A model generated the notes under the pieces. It searched no databases. It saw nothing but the letters and a program-made list of their open reading frames with translations, and had not been told where the DNA came from. Positions 24,589 to 33,833 of a DNA stretch of 64,000 nucleotides are shown piece by piece. This DNA is from Phascolarctobacterium_A sp902463975. GTDB lineage: Bacteria > Bacillota > Negativicutes > Acidaminococcales > Acidaminococcaceae. How positions within the stretch are numbered: position 1 is the first letter of the stretch; the number at the start of each line of letters is the position of its first letter. The stretch lies in assembly GCF_902463975.1 (NCBI RefSeq), contig NZ_CABQHJ010000005.1:31510-95509 (forward strand), read 5' to 3'. The position numbers and the translations under genes were made by a program.

Positions 24589-25665
24589 GTGATAGAACGT
24601 AGAAAAACCCGTCAGCTGCATGTAGGCAGCGTGGCTGTGGGCGGCGATGCTCCGATTGCCGTTCAGTCTATGACTAACACACATACAGACGATGCTGCTG
24701 CAACCTTGGAGCAGATTCAGCGTCTGGCAGATGCAGGCTGTGATATTATCCGCTGTGCCGTGCCTGATATGGCAGCGGCGGAGGGCCTGAAAACAATTTG
24801 TAAGGAAAGTCCGATTCCTGTCATTGCCGATATTCATTTTGATTATAAGCTGGCTTTGGCAGCGATTGAAGCAGGCGTTGACGGCCTGCGCTTAAACCCC
24901 GGCAATATCGGCGGCGAGGAGAAGGTGCGCGCTGTGGTGGAAGCAGCGAAGGAACGCAATATTCCTATCCGCATCGGTGTTAACGCCGGCTCCCTGCCGA
25001 AGAATTTGCTGGAAAAATACGGCCATCCAACCGCGAAGGCTCTTGTGGAGGCGGCTTGGCGCCACGTCCGCATTCTCGAAGCGATGGATTACCGTAACAT
25101 TAAGATTTCGCTCAAGGCACACGATGTGCCGCTGACACTGGAGGCTTATCGTCTGATGGCAGCGCAGTGTGATTATCCGTTGCATGTCGGCATTACGGAG
25201 GCAGGCACCGTCAACAGCGGTATTATCAAATCCGCAGTAGGCATCGGTACGCTGCTTGCCGAAGGCATCGGCGATACTATTCGCGTTTCGCTGACCGGTG
25301 ACCCGGTAAACGAGGTGCGTGTGGCTTATGATATTCTGAAGTCCTTGGGACTGCGTGAGCACGGACCTACTTTAATCAGCTGCCCGACCTGCGGACGCAC
25401 CCGCATCAGTCTGGAAAAGCTGGCGCTGGAGGTTGAACGCCGTCTGGCGGATGTTGAAGAACCCATTACGGTTGCCGTTATGGGATGTGTGGTCAACGGA
25501 CCCGGTGAAGCGCGTGAGGCTGACGTCGGCATTGCCGGCGGCATCGGCGAGGGACTTGTTTTCCGCAAGGGCGAAATCCTGCGCAAGGTTCCCGAAGAGC
25601 AGCTTGTAAGCGAGCTTTTTGCTGAAATAGATAAAATTTTACTTGAGAGGAAGGTATCCCGTTAA
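24589..25665 (+). CDS. ispG: 4-hydroxy-3-methylbut-2-enyl diphosphate synthase
   Basis: It reduces MEcPP to HMBPP in the MEP pathway using a [4Fe-4S] cluster. The 358 residues are the short bacterial form, with a TIM barrel (VAVGGDAPIAVQSMTNTHTD at the start) and the cluster cysteines in SCPTCGRT and MGCVVNGPGEA. The start is GTG behind AGAGGTGAACG. The stop overlaps the proS ATG (TAATG). Confidence 0.97.
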   Translation: MIERRKTRQLHVGSVAVGGDAPIAVQSMTNTHTDDAAATLEQIQRLADAGCDIIRCAVPDMAAAEGLKTICKESPIPVIADIHFDYKLALAAIEAGVDGLRLNPGNIGGEEKVRAVVEAAKERNIPIRIGVNAGSLPKNLLEKYGHPTAKALVEAAWRHVRILEAMDYRNIKISLKAHDVPLTLEAYRLMAAQCDYPLHVGITEAGTVNSGIIKSAVGIGTLLAEGIGDTIRVSLTGDPVNEVRVAYDILKSLGLREHGPTLISCPTCGRTRISLEKLALEVERRLADVEEPITVAVMGCVVNGPGEAREADVGIAGGIGEGLVFRKGEILRKVPEEQLVSELFAEIDKILLERKVSR

Positions 25666-27374
25666 TGAAAGTTTCTAAAATGTATGCACCCACTCTGCGT
25701 GAGGTTCCGTCCGAGGCTGAAATCCCGAGCCATCAGCTGTTGCTGCGTGCCGGTTTTATGCGTAAATCCACCAATGGCATGTACACCTATCTGCCGCTGG
25801 CTTGGCGTGTTATTAAAAAAATCGAAAATATTATCCGCGAAGAGATGGACCATGCAGGCTGCCAGGAAATCATGATGCCGATTATGCAGCCGGCAGAAAT
25901 CTGGAAGGAAAGCGGCCGTTGGGACGCTTACGGCGCAGAAATGGTACGCTTGAAGGACCGTCACGGTCATGAATACTGCCTTGGTCCTACCCATGAGGAA
26001 ATGGTTACTACCCTGGTTAAGAACGATGTGCGTTCCTATCGTCAGCTGCCGCTGAACCTGTACCAGATTCAGGACAAATTCCGTGACGAACGTCGTCCGC
26101 GCTTCGGCCTGATGCGCAGCCGTGACTTCATCATGAAGGATGGCTATTCCTTCGACCGTGATGAAGCAGGTCTGGACGTTTCCTATAAGGCTATGTATGA
26201 TGCTTATGACAAAATCTTTACCCGCTGCGGTCTGAACTTCCGTCCGGTAGAAGCAGACAGCGGTGCTATCGGCGGTACCGGCAGCCATGAGTTCATGGTG
26301 CTGGCAGACAGCGGTGAAGCAGAAATTACCTACTGCACCAAATGTGATTACGCTGCCGATATCGAAAAGGCAGAGCTGTATCCGATAGAGGCTCCGGCAG
26401 AAGAAATGCAGGAGCTGAGCGAGGTTGAAACTCCGAACTGCAAGACTATTGCCGACGTTTGCGCTTTCCTCAACGCTCCGATTGAAAAATCCGTAAAGGC
26501 TGTTGCTTACCAATGCGAAAAAGGCCTGGTACTGTGCTTTGTTCGCGGTGACCACGAGGTTAACGAAACCAAAGTACAAAACACCGTAGGCGCAGTTGAG
26601 CTGGAAATGGCTGAGGCAGAGCTGTTGGCTAAGGCAGGCACTGTCGGCGGTTACATGGGCCCTGTAGGCCTTGACCCTGAAAAGGTTATTATCGTTTGCG
26701 ATGCAACCGTTATGAATATGCACAATGTTTGCTGTGGTGCTAACCATGAAGGCTTCCACTACATCAACGCTAACCCGGGACGTGACTTCACTCCGACCTA
26801 CGTTGCCGATATCCGTCTGATGGCTGAAGGCGATCCCTGCCCGCACTGCGGCGCTCCGATTGCTAAGGCTCGCGGCATTGAAGCAGGTCAGGTATTCAAG
26901 TTGCACACCAAATACAGCGCAGCTATGAAATGCACCTATCTGGATGAAAACGGCAAAGAGCAGCCGATGGTAATGGGCTGCTACGGTATCGGCGTAGGCC
27001 GTACTATGGCTGCCTGCGTTGAACAGAGCCATGATGCCGACGGTATGATCTGGCCTGTTGCTATCGCTCCGTATGAAGTGCTTGTTGTACCTGTAAACGT
27101 AAAGGATGAAGCATCCTTTGCTAAGGCTGAGGAAATCTATAACGAGCTGCACAAAGCAGGCGTTGAGGTTGTTATCGACGACCGCAAGGAGCGTCCGGGC
27201 GTAAAATTCAAGGACGCAGATTTAATCGGCTATCCGCTGCGCGTAGTTGTAGGTCCTAAGACTCTGCAGACCGGCGAGCTGGAAGTAAAAGTTCGTAAGA
27301 CCGGTGAAGTAAGCATGCTGCCGCTGGACGGTGATTATATCACTGCTATCAGGGAGATGCTGCAAAAGCTGTAA
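25665..27374 (+). CDS. proS: Prolyl-tRNA synthetase (bacterial type, with editing domain)
   Basis: A 569-residue class II synthetase. Motif 1 lies near the N terminus, motif 2 in FRDERRPRFGLMRSRDFIMKD and motif 3 in GCYGIGVGRTMAACVEQ. An inserted YbaK-like domain (about 230-400) in the bacterial form deacylates Ala-tRNA-Pro. The C-terminal anticodon domain is present. The ATG overlaps the ispG stop. Long open frames on the opposite strand here are shadows. Confidence 0.97.
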   Translation: MKVSKMYAPTLREVPSEAEIPSHQLLLRAGFMRKSTNGMYTYLPLAWRVIKKIENIIREEMDHAGCQEIMMPIMQPAEIWKESGRWDAYGAEMVRLKDRHGHEYCLGPTHEEMVTTLVKNDVRSYRQLPLNLYQIQDKFRDERRPRFGLMRSRDFIMKDGYSFDRDEAGLDVSYKAMYDAYDKIFTRCGLNFRPVEADSGAIGGTGSHEFMVLADSGEAEITYCTKCDYAADIEKAELYPIEAPAEEMQELSEVETPNCKTIADVCAFLNAPIEKSVKAVAYQCEKGLVLCFVRGDHEVNETKVQNTVGAVELEMAEAELLAKAGTVGGYMGPVGLDPEKVIIVCDATVMNMHNVCCGANHEGFHYINANPGRDFTPTYVADIRLMAEGDPCPHCGAPIAKARGIEAGQVFKLHTKYSAAMKCTYLDENGKEQPMVMGCYGIGVGRTMAACVEQSHDADGMIWPVAIAPYEVLVVPVNVKDEASFAKAEEIYNELHKAGVEVVIDDRKERPGVKFKDADLIGYPLRVVVGPKTLQTGELEVKVRKTGEVSMLPLDGDYITAIREMLQKL

Positions 27375-27384
27375 AAATAACTCA

Positions 27385-27420
27385 GTTCCCGTGTCTGCGC
27401 CCGGCGCAGGCAGAGGGAAC
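27385..27420 (+). other. Intergenic hairpin between proS and the mgtC-like gene
   Basis: Outer arms GTTCCC/GGGAAC enclose CTGCGCC/CGCAG pairing. The stem is strong but has no T tract, so it may stabilise or process the transcript, or end it only partly. Confidence 0.45.
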
Positions 27421-27443
27421 GGAAGCTGTGAGGTGATACTGGC

Positions 27444-28175
27444 ATGGATTTGATTAATACTTCTTTTTTGCATAACAAAGAGGTTGTTATGGTTATCAGG
27501 CTGGTTGTTGCTGCAATTCTCGGCGGTATTGTCGGTATAGAAAGAGGCAGTGGTGACCGTCCTGCCGGTTTCCGTACGCATATTCTTGTGTGCGTGGGCT
27601 CGGCGCTGTTTATGCTTGTTTCGCTTTACGGCTTTGATGATGTCTATCCTCAGACTGCCAAGCTGGAGGAGGATATCGGCCAACGCCGTGACTCAGCTCG
27701 TATTGCTGCTCAGGTTGTCAGCGGCATCGGCTTTCTCGGCGCAGGCACTATTCTGCATGAGGGTTTAACTATTCGCGGCCTGACAACTGCTGCCAGCCTG
27801 TGGATGGTTTCTGCAATCGGCCTTGCTGCCGGCAGCGGTATGTACTTCCTCAGCAGTGTGGCAACCATTATCACCATGATAACTCTTGTTACCTTTCATA
27901 CCTGGGAAAAGCGCTTTGCTGCCAACAACCGCAGCGACCGCCAGTTTGTCCGCATCATTACTACCAATCGCTCTGGTGCCATAACCGATGTTACCGGTTA
28001 TCTGTCCCTTAACGGCGTACAGGTAAAATCGCTGAACGTAAAGCGCGATAAGGAAAAGAATCGTCTGGTGCTGGAGGTCTTTCTGAAGCTTGGCAAAACT
28101 GCGCCCGATGGTGGAGATTTGGTAAGAGGGTTGCAGGGGATTGAGGGTGTGGTTGGTGTCGAAAACATGCGATAA
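27444..28175 (+). CDS. MgtC/SapB family membrane protein
   Basis: A 243-residue inner-membrane protein. The N-terminal MgtC domain has four to five helices and the motifs GGIVGIERG, RPAGFRTHILV and SGIGFLGAGTI, followed by a soluble ACT-like C-terminal domain (about 165-243). Family members inhibit ATP synthase or act in Mg2+ limitation and virulence, but many are of unknown role. GAGGTG precedes the ATG. No Mg2+ riboswitch is evident. It is followed at once by a REP-like hairpin. Confidence 0.88.
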   Translation: MDLINTSFLHNKEVVMVIRLVVAAILGGIVGIERGSGDRPAGFRTHILVCVGSALFMLVSLYGFDDVYPQTAKLEEDIGQRRDSARIAAQVVSGIGFLGAGTILHEGLTIRGLTTAASLWMVSAIGLAAGSGMYFLSSVATIITMITLVTFHTWEKRFAANNRSDRQFVRIITTNRSGAITDVTGYLSLNGVQVKSLNVKRDKEKNRLVLEVFLKLGKTAPDGGDLVRGLQGIEGVVGVENMR

Positions 28176-28177
28176 GG

Positions 28178-28281
28178 GAGATAAGCAATAGCACGCCATC
28201 TGCGTTGTTGCGTCGCCTCGACGTACTAAAAGTACGCCGTCGGCATCCGCGCCTAGCATCTGACGCACTCTAGCTTATCTC
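28178..28281. repeat. REP/MITE-like palindromic element
   Basis: A 104-bp imperfect palindrome begins three bases after the mgtC-like stop. The outer ends GAGATAAGC and GCTTATCTC are exact complements, and the centre is ACGTACT-AAA-AGTACGCCGT. The 5' end sequence (AGCACGCCATCTGCGTT) recurs once at 28299-28315 as an orphan fragment. It has no open frame and no T tract. The form is that of a mobile intergenic repeat folded by a REP-associated transposase. Confidence 0.65.
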
Positions 28282-28298
28282 AGAAAAACAGAGGAAGA

Positions 28299-28315
28299 TA
28301 GCACGCCATCTGCGT
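28299..28315 (+). repeat. Orphan copy of the palindrome's 5' end
   Basis: AGCACGCCATCTGCGTT repeats exactly the start of the element at 28178-28281, about 110 bases downstream, and then diverges. It may be the relic of a second insertion. Confidence 0.6.
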
Positions 28316-28370
28316 TACTATATAATCCCTACCAACAATTTCTTCCGTCATTATTAGGAAAGGATTTAAT

Positions 28371-31300
28371 GTGAATAAAAAATATTGCCTGATTCCTGAT
28401 GAAGAAAAATTTTATAGTTTTTTGGCTTCGCTGACCTTTTCCCCGGTGGAACTGATGCAGCTGAAGCTGATGCATATTAATCAGATTTGTGTAGACGAGT
28501 CTGCCTGTCAGTGGGAGGTGCACTTTAGCTGCGCCGCCCATCTTACCGGCGGTTTGATTCAGAAGGCGGCGCAGCAGCTTGCAGCCGCTTTTTCTTTGCA
28601 AAGCGTAGATATGATTTGCGACGGCGATGGCTCCAAATGCCAGATGATGCAGCGTGAGCCGCAGCTAGAGGTAGAAATTACCGATTGCACTGGAGAACCG
28701 TTGCCGGAGGAAATTCCTCTGCCGCCTGAGCCTCCCAATATTGATATTGGCGAAACGATGCCACCGGAGCCTCCTTGTGAAGCATCCTACAATAATCCTG
28801 AGGCTGATCCTGATTACCTGCAGGCGATGGCTGCCTTATACGGTGAAAAGAAGGCAGACGGACAGCTGTGGGGCAAAAAAATCAAGGGCACACCGCGTAA
28901 GCTGGATACCGTGACTGAGGAAGAGCGCAACGTTGTTATTGAAGGTACCTTTGTCAAAAGCCTGGATAAGGATGGCGCGCTGCAGACCTTTATTGATAAG
29001 GAAACGCGCGTCGGCTCCATTGTCCTGACCTTTAACGTGAGTGATGATACCGGCGGTATTTTCGTTAAGCTACGCTTTGACAAGCGCGACGGCGGCGACC
29101 CGCGTAAGGAATGCAATGAGTTTAAAAATCTGCTGAAGCCCGGTATGCGCCTGCGTCTGCAGGGTGATGTTGCCCCCGACCGCTTTGCCTTTGACGAGAT
29201 GTGCATGGTGCCTCGCGGCATTATGAAGCTCGATGCCAAGGAGGAGCGCATGGATAATGCTGAGGTCAAGAGGGTTGAGCTGCATTGCCATACGAAGATG
29301 AGTAAGCTTGATGGCCTGACGCCGATGGAGGGACTTGTAAAGCAGGCTATCCGTTGGGGCCACAAGGCTTTGGCGATTACCGATCATGGCGTAGTGCAGG
29401 CCTTTCCGTTCTGCTTTGATGCGGCGGAGGGCAGTGACCTGAAGCTGATTTTCGGCATGGAGGGCTATCTTATCAGCGACCGCAAGACGAAGGACGATGC
29501 TGTTGATACGGAAAATCCTGATGCTGCGACTAAGGGCAAAAGCAAAATCAGCAGCCATCATATTATTATTCTGGCGAAGAATGAGGTTGGTCTGCGTAAC
29601 CTGTACCAGCTCGTTACTATCAGCCACTTGCGTTATCTGAATAAACGTCCGTTGCTGCCACGCGCCGTTATCGAGGAGCATCGTGAAGGTCTGATTCTCG
29701 GCTCGGCCTGCGAGGCAGGCGAGCTTTATCGTGCTGTGCGCTTAGGTGCGAGTGATGAGGAGCTGGAGGAAATCGCCGGTTTCTATGATTATCTGGAAAT
29801 CCAGCCTACGGGCAATAACCAGTTTTTAGTACGTGAAAATTACTGCACGGAGGAAGATTTGCGGGAGCATAACCGCAAAATCTATGAGCTTGGCAAGCGC
29901 TTGGGCAAGCTTACTGTAGCAACCTGCGACGTGCATTTCCTCAATCCTGAGGATGCACAGCTGCGTGCGATTCTGCAGGCCGGTCAGGGCTACAAGGATG
30001 CGGATTTGCAGCCGCCGCTGTACTTGCACACTACGGAGGAGATGCTCGAGGAGTTCTCTTATTTGGGCGAGGAGGCAGCCTACGAGGTTGTTGTTACCAA
30101 TACCAATAAGATTGCGGATATGATTGAACGTATTAAGCCTGTTCCCGACCGCGACCAGCTGTATTCACCTTCTATTCCCGGTGCGGAGGATGCCGTGCGT
30201 GATTTGTCCTATGCCAAGGCGCATGAATGGTACGGAGAAACGCTGCCGCAGATTGTTGAGGACCGCTTAAAGATGGAGTTGGATGCTATTATCGGCCACG
30301 GCTTCTCCGTATTGTATTACATTGCGCATAAGCTGGTTAAGCATTCTATCGACCGCGGTTACTTGGTAGGCTCGCGTGGCAGTGTAGGCTCGTCTTTTGT
30401 TGCTACGATGCTGGATATTACCGAGGTTAATGCGCTGAAGCCGCATTACCGCTGTCCGCATTGCCGTCACAGCGAATTCTTTATGAACAATGAGGTCGAC
30501 AGCGGCTTTGACCTGCCGCCGAAGGATTGCCCCGAATGCGGCACCAGAATGCTGCGCGACGGTCACGATATCCCGTTTGCGGTTTTCCTGGGCTTCCATG
30601 GTGATAAGGTTCCTGATATCGATTTGAACTTCTCCGGCGGTATTGATCCCGATGATCCGTCCGCTATGTCCGACCAGAGTGTGGCGCACAAGTACACCGA
30701 GGAGCTTTTCGGCCGCGACAATGTTTGCCGCGCCGGTACTATTGCTACCATCGCCAACAAAACGGCGATAGGCTTTATCAGAAAATATTACGAGGCCAAG
30801 AATCTGCATGTGCATCCTGCGCATGTGGCAGCGCTGGTTGAAGGCTTTGCCGGCATCAAGCGCACTACGGGCCAGCATCCCGGCGGCATCATGGTTGTGC
30901 CGCGTAATATGGATATCCATTATATTACGCCGATGAACCGTCCTGCCGATGATAAGGATGGCACTACGATTACTACTCACTACGATTATCACAGCATCAA
31001 TGACCGTCTGGTTAAGCTGGATATTCTGGGCCACGATGATCCGATGGTTCTGAAGATGTTGGAAAAATATCTGCAGGAGGATGTAGATCCCAACTTTGAT
31101 CCCAAGAAGATTCCTGTGGGCGATGAGGCAACAATGCGTATCTTCCAGGATACAACATCGCTCGGCGTTACGCCGGAGCAGATTGACAGTGCCGTCGGCA
31201 CTTTCGGTATCCCGGAATGCGGTACCAAGTTTGTACGTCAGATGATTAGCGACGTACAGCCGAAGAAATTCAGTGAGGTTGTGCGTGTATCCGGTTATTC

Positions 31301-32096
31301 GCACGGTACTGACGTATGGCTGAACAATGCGCAGGATTTGATTAAGGAAGGCAAGCCTGTTGCCGAAACTATCTCTACGCGTGACGACGTTATGACGCAC
31401 CTTATTTCCAAGGGCGTAGAGCCCAGTCTGGCGTTTAAGACGATGGAGCACGTGCGTAAGGGCAAGGCGGCGAAAAAAGGTCTGGAGCCGAAAATGCTCG
31501 AGGCTATGCGTGCGGTAAATATTCCAGAATGGTATATCAAGTCCTGCGAAAAGGTACAGTATCTGTTCCCGAAGGCGCACGCCGTTGCGTACGTTTTGAT
31601 GGCGTACCGCATTGCCTATTGCAAGGTGCATTACCCTAAGGAGTTTTATGCAGCGTACTTTACGGTACGTGCCAAGGATTTTGATTATACCCATGTTTCC
31701 AAGGGTAAGGCTTATGTGAAGAATTTTATCAAGAATGTTTACCAGCAGGGCTTTAAGGCTTCGCCGCTGGATAAAACAACGGTTACTTATCTGGAGCTGG
31801 TTAATGAGATGCTGGAGCGCGGTCTGAGCTTTGATAAGATGGATTTGTATAAGTCGGACCCGATTAAATTCCTGGTTACGGAAAACGGCCTGCGTCCGCC
31901 CTTGGCTGCTTTGGGCGGTGTAGGTGAAAACGCTGCCAAAAGCATTGCTGCGGCGAGGGACATCAACCGGCCGTTTATCTCTCAGGAGGATTTGCGCCAG
32001 CGCTCCGGTGTCAACAAGAGTGTTATCGAAAAGCTGGCAGACATGGGCGTTTTGGGCGATTTGCCGGAAAATAACCAGATTGATTTGTTTGCTTGA
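28371..32096 (+). CDS. polC: PolC-type DNA polymerase III alpha subunit lacking the exonuclease domain
   Basis: The Gram-positive replicative polymerase. The 1241 residues contain an N-terminal domain, a proline-rich linker, an OB domain (about 190-295) and the PHP domain (starting ELHCHTKMSKLDG near 303). The zinc cluster CPHC...CPECG, the catalytic DIDLNFSGG near 748 and the C-terminal HhH/duplex-binding region follow. In Bacillus PolC an exonuclease of about 190 residues (DVETTGL...) is inserted in the PHP domain. Here GMEGYLISDR runs through a linker of about 25 residues straight into SSHHIIILAKNEVGLRNLY. No DEDD motif is present. The GTG start follows AGGAAAGG. Confidence 0.94.
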   Translation: MNKKYCLIPDEEKFYSFLASLTFSPVELMQLKLMHINQICVDESACQWEVHFSCAAHLTGGLIQKAAQQLAAAFSLQSVDMICDGDGSKCQMMQREPQLEVEITDCTGEPLPEEIPLPPEPPNIDIGETMPPEPPCEASYNNPEADPDYLQAMAALYGEKKADGQLWGKKIKGTPRKLDTVTEEERNVVIEGTFVKSLDKDGALQTFIDKETRVGSIVLTFNVSDDTGGIFVKLRFDKRDGGDPRKECNEFKNLLKPGMRLRLQGDVAPDRFAFDEMCMVPRGIMKLDAKEERMDNAEVKRVELHCHTKMSKLDGLTPMEGLVKQAIRWGHKALAITDHGVVQAFPFCFDAAEGSDLKLIFGMEGYLISDRKTKDDAVDTENPDAATKGKSKISSHHIIILAKNEVGLRNLYQLVTISHLRYLNKRPLLPRAVIEEHREGLILGSACEAGELYRAVRLGASDEELEEIAGFYDYLEIQPTGNNQFLVRENYCTEEDLREHNRKIYELGKRLGKLTVATCDVHFLNPEDAQLRAILQAGQGYKDADLQPPLYLHTTEEMLEEFSYLGEEAAYEVVVTNTNKIADMIERIKPVPDRDQLYSPSIPGAEDAVRDLSYAKAHEWYGETLPQIVEDRLKMELDAIIGHGFSVLYYIAHKLVKHSIDRGYLVGSRGSVGSSFVATMLDITEVNALKPHYRCPHCRHSEFFMNNEVDSGFDLPPKDCPECGTRMLRDGHDIPFAVFLGFHGDKVPDIDLNFSGGIDPDDPSAMSDQSVAHKYTEELFGRDNVCRAGTIATIANKTAIGFIRKYYEAKNLHVHPAHVAALVEGFAGIKRTTGQHPGGIMVVPRNMDIHYITPMNRPADDKDGTTITTHYDYHSINDRLVKLDILGHDDPMVLKMLEKYLQEDVDPNFDPKKIPVGDEATMRIFQDTTSLGVTPEQIDSAVGTFGIPECGTKFVRQMISDVQPKKFSEVVRVSGYSHGTDVWLNNAQDLIKEGKPVAETISTRDDVMTHLISKGVEPSLAFKTMEHVRKGKAAKKGLEPKMLEAMRAVNIPEWYIKSCEKVQYLFPKAHAVAYVLMAYRIAYCKVHYPKEFYAAYFTVRAKDFDYTHVSKGKAYVKNFIKNVYQQGFKASPLDKTTVTYLELVNEMLERGLSFDKMDLYKSDPIKFLVTENGLRPPLAALGGVGENAAKSIAAARDINRPFISQEDLRQRSGVNKSVIEKLADMGVLGDLPENNQIDLFA

Positions 32097-32110
32097 GATA
32101 GGAGAATCAT

Positions 32111-32497
32111 ATGCAAAAAATAATTTTAGCCTATAATTTTACGCCGGAGCGCTTGCAGGCGCTGAAGCTGATTTGCATGATGTTGCGGGCGCAGCTGCGC
32201 GCCGTGGCGCGCAAAGAGCTGCTGCAGCCTGTCGGCTATCTGGCAGGCTTGCCCGAGGTGGCGTCTGTAGAAGAGCTTTACAGCGGTGACGAGGGGCAGG
32301 AGGAAATGCTGCTCATGTGCGGCTTCAGCCGTCAGGACTTGGACAGACTGTTGGCTGCCGTTAAAAAGGGCAAGCTGCGTCAGGTGGCGCTGAAGGCGAT
32401 GCTGACCCCCACCAACTGTACCTGGAGCGGCCTGCAGCTTTTGCAGGAGCTGAGCCAGGAGCATGCTTATATGCACGGTAAGAATGCCGGCAAATAA
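32111..32497 (+). CDS. DUF3783 domain protein
   Basis: A 128-residue soluble protein. The C-terminal block (FSRQDLDRLLAAVKKG... VALKAMLTPTNCTW...LLQELSQEH) matches the DUF3783 pattern known from Firmicutes next to polC or other housekeeping genes. Its biochemical role is unknown. It starts 14 bases after polC with AGATAGGAG before the ATG, so it is cotranscribed. Confidence 0.8.
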   Translation: MQKIILAYNFTPERLQALKLICMMLRAQLRAVARKELLQPVGYLAGLPEVASVEELYSGDEGQEEMLLMCGFSRQDLDRLLAAVKKGKLRQVALKAMLTPTNCTWSGLQLLQELSQEHAYMHGKNAGK

Positions 32498-32545
32498 GCA
32501 AAATTGCCGGTTAATGTACTTTTACTGGCATTAAAGCGTTTTCTT

Positions 32546-32554
32546 TGATATAAT
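32546..32554 (+). promoter_or_regulatory. Extended -10 promoter of yajQ
   Basis: TGATATAAT fits the extended -10 consensus 43 bases before the ATG. A small inverted repeat (TGCCGGT/ACTGGCA, 32506-32531) lies just upstream and may be a weak terminator for polC. Confidence 0.55.
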
Positions 32555-32597
32555 TAGGCATGATAAACTTTAGCTACATTTTAGGAGGATAATAATA

Positions 32598-33089
32598 ATG
32601 GCAAAAGATAGTTCCTTTGACGTTGTTTCCCAAGTTGATATGCAGGAGATGGATAACGCTGTTAATCAGGTTAAAAAAGAGATTGACCAGCGTTATGATT
32701 TCCGCGGCAGCAATGCTTCCATCGAGCTCGGTGAGAAGGAAGTAAAAATTGCAGCTGAGGACGAATACAAGCTGGGCGCAATTTTAGATATGCTGCGTCA
32801 AAAGATGGCAAAACGCGGTATTCCTCTGCGTTGCCTGGTTCCGGGAAAGATTGAGCCGGCTGCAAAGGGTACTGTACGTCAATCTCTGGAAATCCAACAG
32901 GGTATTTCCAAAGAGAACGGCAAAAAAATCGTGGCAGCTATCAAGGCTTCCAAGCTGAAGGTAACTGCTCAGATTCAGGATGACCAGGTACGTGTTGCGG
33001 GTGCGAAGAAGGATGACCTGCAGGCTGTTATCCAACTGCTGAAGGCTGGCGATTTTGGCGTAGACCTGCAATTCATCAACATGCGCTAA
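32598..33089 (+). CDS. yajQ: YajQ family nucleotide-binding protein
   Basis: A 163-residue protein of two RRM-like ferredoxin folds. Family hallmarks are SFDVVSQVDMQEMDNAVNQ, the RYDFRGS motif, KRGIPLRCL and the C-terminal DFGVDLQFINMR. Members bind c-di-GMP in Xanthomonas and RNA or nucleotides elsewhere; which applies here is unknown. TTAGGAGG is a consensus ribosome site. Confidence 0.95.
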   Translation: MAKDSSFDVVSQVDMQEMDNAVNQVKKEIDQRYDFRGSNASIELGEKEVKIAAEDEYKLGAILDMLRQKMAKRGIPLRCLVPGKIEPAAKGTVRQSLEIQQGISKENGKKIVAAIKASKLKVTAQIQDDQVRVAGAKKDDLQAVIQLLKAGDFGVDLQFINMR

Positions 33090-33122
33090 GCATTCGTCCA
33101 CGGTCAGGAAAGAGTGGAGCAA

Positions 33123-33524
33123 ATGACAGAAGACAAAGACTTTGACAAAAAGAAAATCAATGAGAACGAGCTGCGTAAGTATGCTGACAACTACAGCGAG
33201 GAGGATTTACTGCACAAGATCAGTAAGTTTGGTGCTCATATAGGCCTGGAGCTGCTGTATAAGGTTGCTCAGCTGTGGTGCGTACTGCAAAAGCCGGAGG
33301 TTCCTGCGAAGGATAAGGCGTTGATTATGGGCGCCTTAGGGTATTTGATTTCTCCGTTGGATTTTATTCCGGATTTGACGCCGGTGCTGGGCTATAGCGA
33401 TGATCTTGTGGCAATCAGCTTTGCAATGCTGAAGGTACAGGGTTATATTGATGATGAGGTCAAGGCTGAGGCGAAGGCGCTGTTGGCGAAGGTTTTTGAT
33501 GGGAATGCTGTTGCGAAGCTTTGA
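33123..33524 (+). CDS. YkvA/DUF1232 family protein
   Basis: A 133-residue protein with the DUF1232 core ALGYLISPLDFIPDLTPVLG, a probable hairpin of membrane-associated helices, then DDLVAISFAML. The function is unknown. A GTG at 33114 would add three residues but sits against the AGGAAAG ribosome site, so the ATG at 33123 is preferred. It lies 33 bases after yajQ and ends before a strong terminator. Confidence 0.85.
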   Translation: MTEDKDFDKKKINENELRKYADNYSEEDLLHKISKFGAHIGLELLYKVAQLWCVLQKPEVPAKDKALIMGALGYLISPLDFIPDLTPVLGYSDDLVAISFAMLKVQGYIDDEVKAEAKALLAKVFDGNAVAKL

Positions 33525-33541
33525 GTGCTTTGGACTAAGGG

Positions 33542-33570
33542 GCGCTGCCGGAAGGCAGCGCTTTTTTTTT
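33542..33570 (+). terminator. Terminator after the DUF1232 gene
   Basis: A perfect 8-bp GC-rich stem (GCGCTGCC/GGCAGCGC) closes on a GGAA loop and is followed by nine T. The remaining intergenic stretch to 34005 holds the regulatory elements listed next and no larger gene. Confidence 0.95.
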
Positions 33571-33789
33571 GCGCCAGCTTCCGGTAATGCAATGATTAAT
33601 GCAACAGTTTGGTTGGCGTGCCCATATTATGCTGCTGTAAAAAAATACATAGAGCAATGGTAAAGCTTTGGCTGCGGCTAAGGCTTTTTTTGTTGCGCAA
33701 ATTTACGCGCTGTTTCTTCAGTTGCTAAAAATTAGCTATTAGCTTCTTAAGCACAAAAAAATAAAAAATATTTCCTGTTCCGTGCCGCT

Positions 33790-33806
33790 TTGGCAAAAAT
33801 ACTGCA
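33790..33806 (+). promoter_or_regulatory. Possible sigma-54 promoter
   Basis: TTGGCAAAAATACTGCA has GG and GC exactly 10 bases apart with the TTGGCA and TGCA halves of the -24/-12 consensus. The three central consensus positions do not match. The predicted start is near 33818. No activator gene or upstream activator site is visible, so this is only a candidate. Confidence 0.35.
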
Positions 33807-33833
33807 GATATAAATAGTGAAGGAAGAAAAAAT

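Noticed and set aside
25662..27152. Long open frame on the - strand opposite proS
   Set aside because: It is antisense to a complete, highly conserved synthetase, has no ribosome site and no recognisable domain; codon bias of proS explains it.
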